Source: Bacteroidales bacterium
Lineage (GTDB): Bacteria > Bacteroidota > Bacteroidia > Bacteroidales > UBA932
Length of the DNA stretch: 42,189 nt
Direction of reading: 5' to 3'
Assembly: GCA_017471085.1 (NCBI GenBank)
Contig: JAFUWW010000023.1
Location: forward strand, 1 to 42,189
Shown piece after piece: positions 41,049 through 42,189 of the stretch. The notes beneath the pieces are model-generated. The model was not told where the DNA came from. It saw only the letters and a list, made by a program, of their open reading frames with translations, and did no database searches. Each line of letters begins with the position of its first letter. The first letter of the stretch is position 1. The translations under genes were made by a program, and so were the position numbers.

Positions 41049-41389
41049 TGCACGAACTGGGGATTGTCTTTTACATCATCCGTGACGTGAAGAAAGTAGC
41101 GGAAGAGAACGGAGTGAAGCATGTCGGAGCCGTCGTGATGGAAATCGGCGAGGTATCCACGATAGTGCCGGAATACCTCATCGACTGCTGGCGCTGGGCG
41201 GCCGACAAGGAGGAAGTGCTGAAAGGCTGCGAACTCCGGATCCTGCCCATCCCGGCCGTTACCTACTGCGAAGATTGCGGGAAAGAATACGCTACGGTGG
41301 CACATGGGAAGACATGCCCGTATTGCGGAAGCGGGAATACCTTTCTCGTCCGCGGAAATGAAGTAGAAATCAAAGAAATAGAAGTATAA
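41048..41389 (+). CDS. hypA: HypA-like nickel metallochaperone
   Basis: The 113-aa protein begins MHELGI, whose N-terminal Met-His-Glu binds nickel in the HypA/HybF family. It contains the zinc site CEDCGKEY...CPYCGSGN, two CXXC pairs at about residues 77 and 95. It partners HypB in nickel delivery. Its ATG overlaps the stop of the flavoprotein gene by one base, indicating tight co-translation with that enzyme. The sequence SALQ/DxVLGxx seen near the HypA middle in hydrogenase operons is replaced by a WRWAADKEEVLKGCEL segment, still within family range. Confidence 0.9.
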   Translation: MHELGIVFYIIRDVKKVAEENGVKHVGAVVMEIGEVSTIVPEYLIDCWRWAADKEEVLKGCELRILPIPAVTYCEDCGKEYATVAHGKTCPYCGSGNTFLVRGNEVEIKEIEV

Positions 41390-41391
41390 TT

Positions 41392-41739
41392 ATGTCTTGT
41401 TTCGTAGTACCTCTGGCGCAGGCCGTCGCCACAACCATCTATCGCAGGCTCAACGCAAAGAACCTGTCGGCCCCCGATGCCTCACCGCTTAAACGACACA
41501 TCCCGGACCTGGAGAAAATGCTCTGGGGCGGTTCCCTCATGCTCATCGTAGACCATGTGATCAATGGTGAGCTCACTTGGCGTTTCCCGTTCTTCACAGC
41601 TTTGGGAGAAACGGGAGGCGCGGCCGTCATGCTGCGCGAAATGCTGCTTGTCGGGGTTCCCATGGCCATTGTGCTTACGCTGGCCTGGGCCCTGTACGCT
41701 GTGTGGAAAGAAAAGCGCCAGGCGGTCGTCAGCCGATAG
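41392..41739 (+). CDS. Small membrane protein of unknown function
   Basis: The 115-aa protein starts 2 nt after the hypA stop. It has an amphipathic N-terminal helix (FVVPLAQAVATTIYRRL), a polar loop with SPLKRHIPDLEKMLWGG, one hydrophobic segment (GGSLMLIVDHVIN), and a strong transmembrane helix (MLLVGVPMAIVLTLAWALYAVW) before a basic tail. I recognise no family. Its place as the last gene of the hypB-flavoprotein-hypA operon suggests that it anchors or assists the flavoprotein, but this rests on context alone. Confidence 0.7.
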   Translation: MSCFVVPLAQAVATTIYRRLNAKNLSAPDASPLKRHIPDLEKMLWGGSLMLIVDHVINGELTWRFPFFTALGETGGAAVMLREMLLVGVPMAIVLTLAWALYAVWKEKRQAVVSR

Positions 41740-41760
41740 GCCCCCCCGCTTCGGCAAGGT

Positions 41761-41800
41761 GAATCGCACCTGCTTTCATGTGCGAATTCTTTGCGTTTTT
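41761..41800 (+). terminator. Terminator of the hyp operon
   Basis: GAATCGCAC (41761-41769) pairs with GTGCGAATTC (41780-41789), nine pairs with one bulged A, and is followed by TTTGCGTTTTT. The T-run overlaps the -33 box of the next promoter. Confidence 0.55.
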
Positions 41801-41821
41801 CGAAGGAAACCCTTAAATTTG
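41790..41821 (+). promoter_or_regulatory. Promoter of the DUF5692 gene
   Basis: TTTG (41790-41793) and TAAATTTG (41814-41821) match the -33/-7 consensus with exactly 20 nt between. The leader to the ATG at 41879 is about 50 nt. Confidence 0.75.
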
Positions 41822-41878
41822 TGAAAGACAACAAGGATTTATTGTATCAATACAACTAATAACTAAACCACATTATCT

Positions 41879-42189
41879 ATGTTTTTCCAAGTCTATGGGG
41901 CTAACGCCCTGGCTCAATGGGGAATGCTGCTTGTCGTACTCGCAGGCCTCATCCTCCTCAATGAGTTCGCCCGCCGTACCAAACTGGGCGGCATCATCAC
42001 TTTCTTCGTCGTTCCCGTCCTGCTCACCGGCTATTTCGTAGCCATCGCCATCGGTGCCCGCACCGGAGCATCCTGGGCCCTCGAAAATCAGACTCACCTG
42101 TACATGAACGGCTGGTTCCATTATGCCAAGCTGTACGCCGCCCTTACCGGCTGTATCGGCTTCATGATGATCAAGTACAAATGGGGAAT
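41879..42189 (+). CDS. DUF5692-like multi-pass membrane protein, N-terminal 103 residues (partial)
   Basis: The ATG at 41879 opens a frame running off the window. It reads MFFQVYGANALAQWGMLLVV, then LLNEFARRTKLGGIITFFVVPVLLTGYF, and later GWFHYAKLYAALTGCIGFMMIKY. The [LN]NEFARRxKxGG block and the WFHxxKxYxALxGCxGFMxI block match the DUF5692 family of anaerobic Bacteroidetes and Firmicutes as I recall it. Three transmembrane helices are visible in this portion. Function is unknown for the family. It has its own strong promoter, separate from the hyp operon. Confidence 0.7.
   Translation, partial: MFFQVYGANALAQWGMLLVVLAGLILLNEFARRTKLGGIITFFVVPVLLTGYFVAIAIGARTGASWALENQTHLYMNGWFHYAKLYAALTGCIGFMMIKYKWG

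Noticed and set aside
1..42189. CRISPR arrays, prophage, rRNA or integrase genes
   Set aside because: I looked for regularly spaced short repeats, phage structural genes and rRNA sequence and found none. The only regular repeats are the coding 336-nt units in the susE-like gene.

Overview
The window reads as chromosomal DNA of a gut-type Bacteroidales bacterium, probably an uncultured relative of Alistipes, Prevotella or Bacteroides. Three things support this. There is a SusC/SusD/SusE glycan-uptake locus. Several intergenic regions carry the Bacteroidetes promoter pattern (TTTG-like -33 box, about 20 nt, TAnnTTTG -7 box), and Shine-Dalgarno sequences are mostly absent. The protein families (BACON-GH13, DUF5692, CBM20-GH77, LytTR two-component pairs) are typical of the order. 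Genus cannot be fixed by eye.

Layout. 1-550: the right end of an ISL3-like insertion sequence, abutting a decapitated DUF1016 (YhcG-type) nuclease gene. 550-1277: a mostly gene-free stretch with two hairpins, then a small winged-helix regulator. 1315-3588 (-): a histidine kinase and a sigma-54 response regulator, separated by exactly one short dispersed repeat. 3719-6482 (-): a likely metal-uptake operon of a small Cys-rich protein, a TonB-dependent receptor and an HMA metallochaperone-like protein. 6516-6962: a chimeric gene remnant (GNAT-like tail joined to tannase-like tail) and tRNA-Phe. 7107-12455 (+): glpABC-glpT for uptake and anaerobic oxidation of glycerol-3-phosphate, followed by a YqiA-like esterase fused to a HAD-like domain and by a CBM20-GH77 amylomaltase.

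15919-34493 is the main accessory block. A LytTR regulator and LytS-type kinase (-) sit divergently from an MFS glycoside transporter, SusC, SusD, a very large multi-domain SusE-like binding lipoprotein, a SusG-like GH13, a GH53 galactanase, a second GH13, a SusA-like GH13 and an HD hydrolase. This is a starch/alpha-glucan utilisation locus: surface binding and cleavage, TonB-driven import, periplasmic debranching or trimming, inner-membrane uptake, then MalQ in the cytoplasm. The GH53 is the unexpected member.

34556-37431 holds a PlsC/OlsF-type acyltransferase, a rhodanese plus metallo-beta-lactamase lipoprotein and an EamA permease. 37530-41739 is a compact operon, hypB - large iron-sulfur flavoprotein - hypA - small membrane protein, with no hydrogenase genes in view. 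This is the best candidate here for an incompletely described system. The window ends inside a DUF5692 membrane protein gene.

All identifications come from reading motifs and family resemblance. No database search was run.
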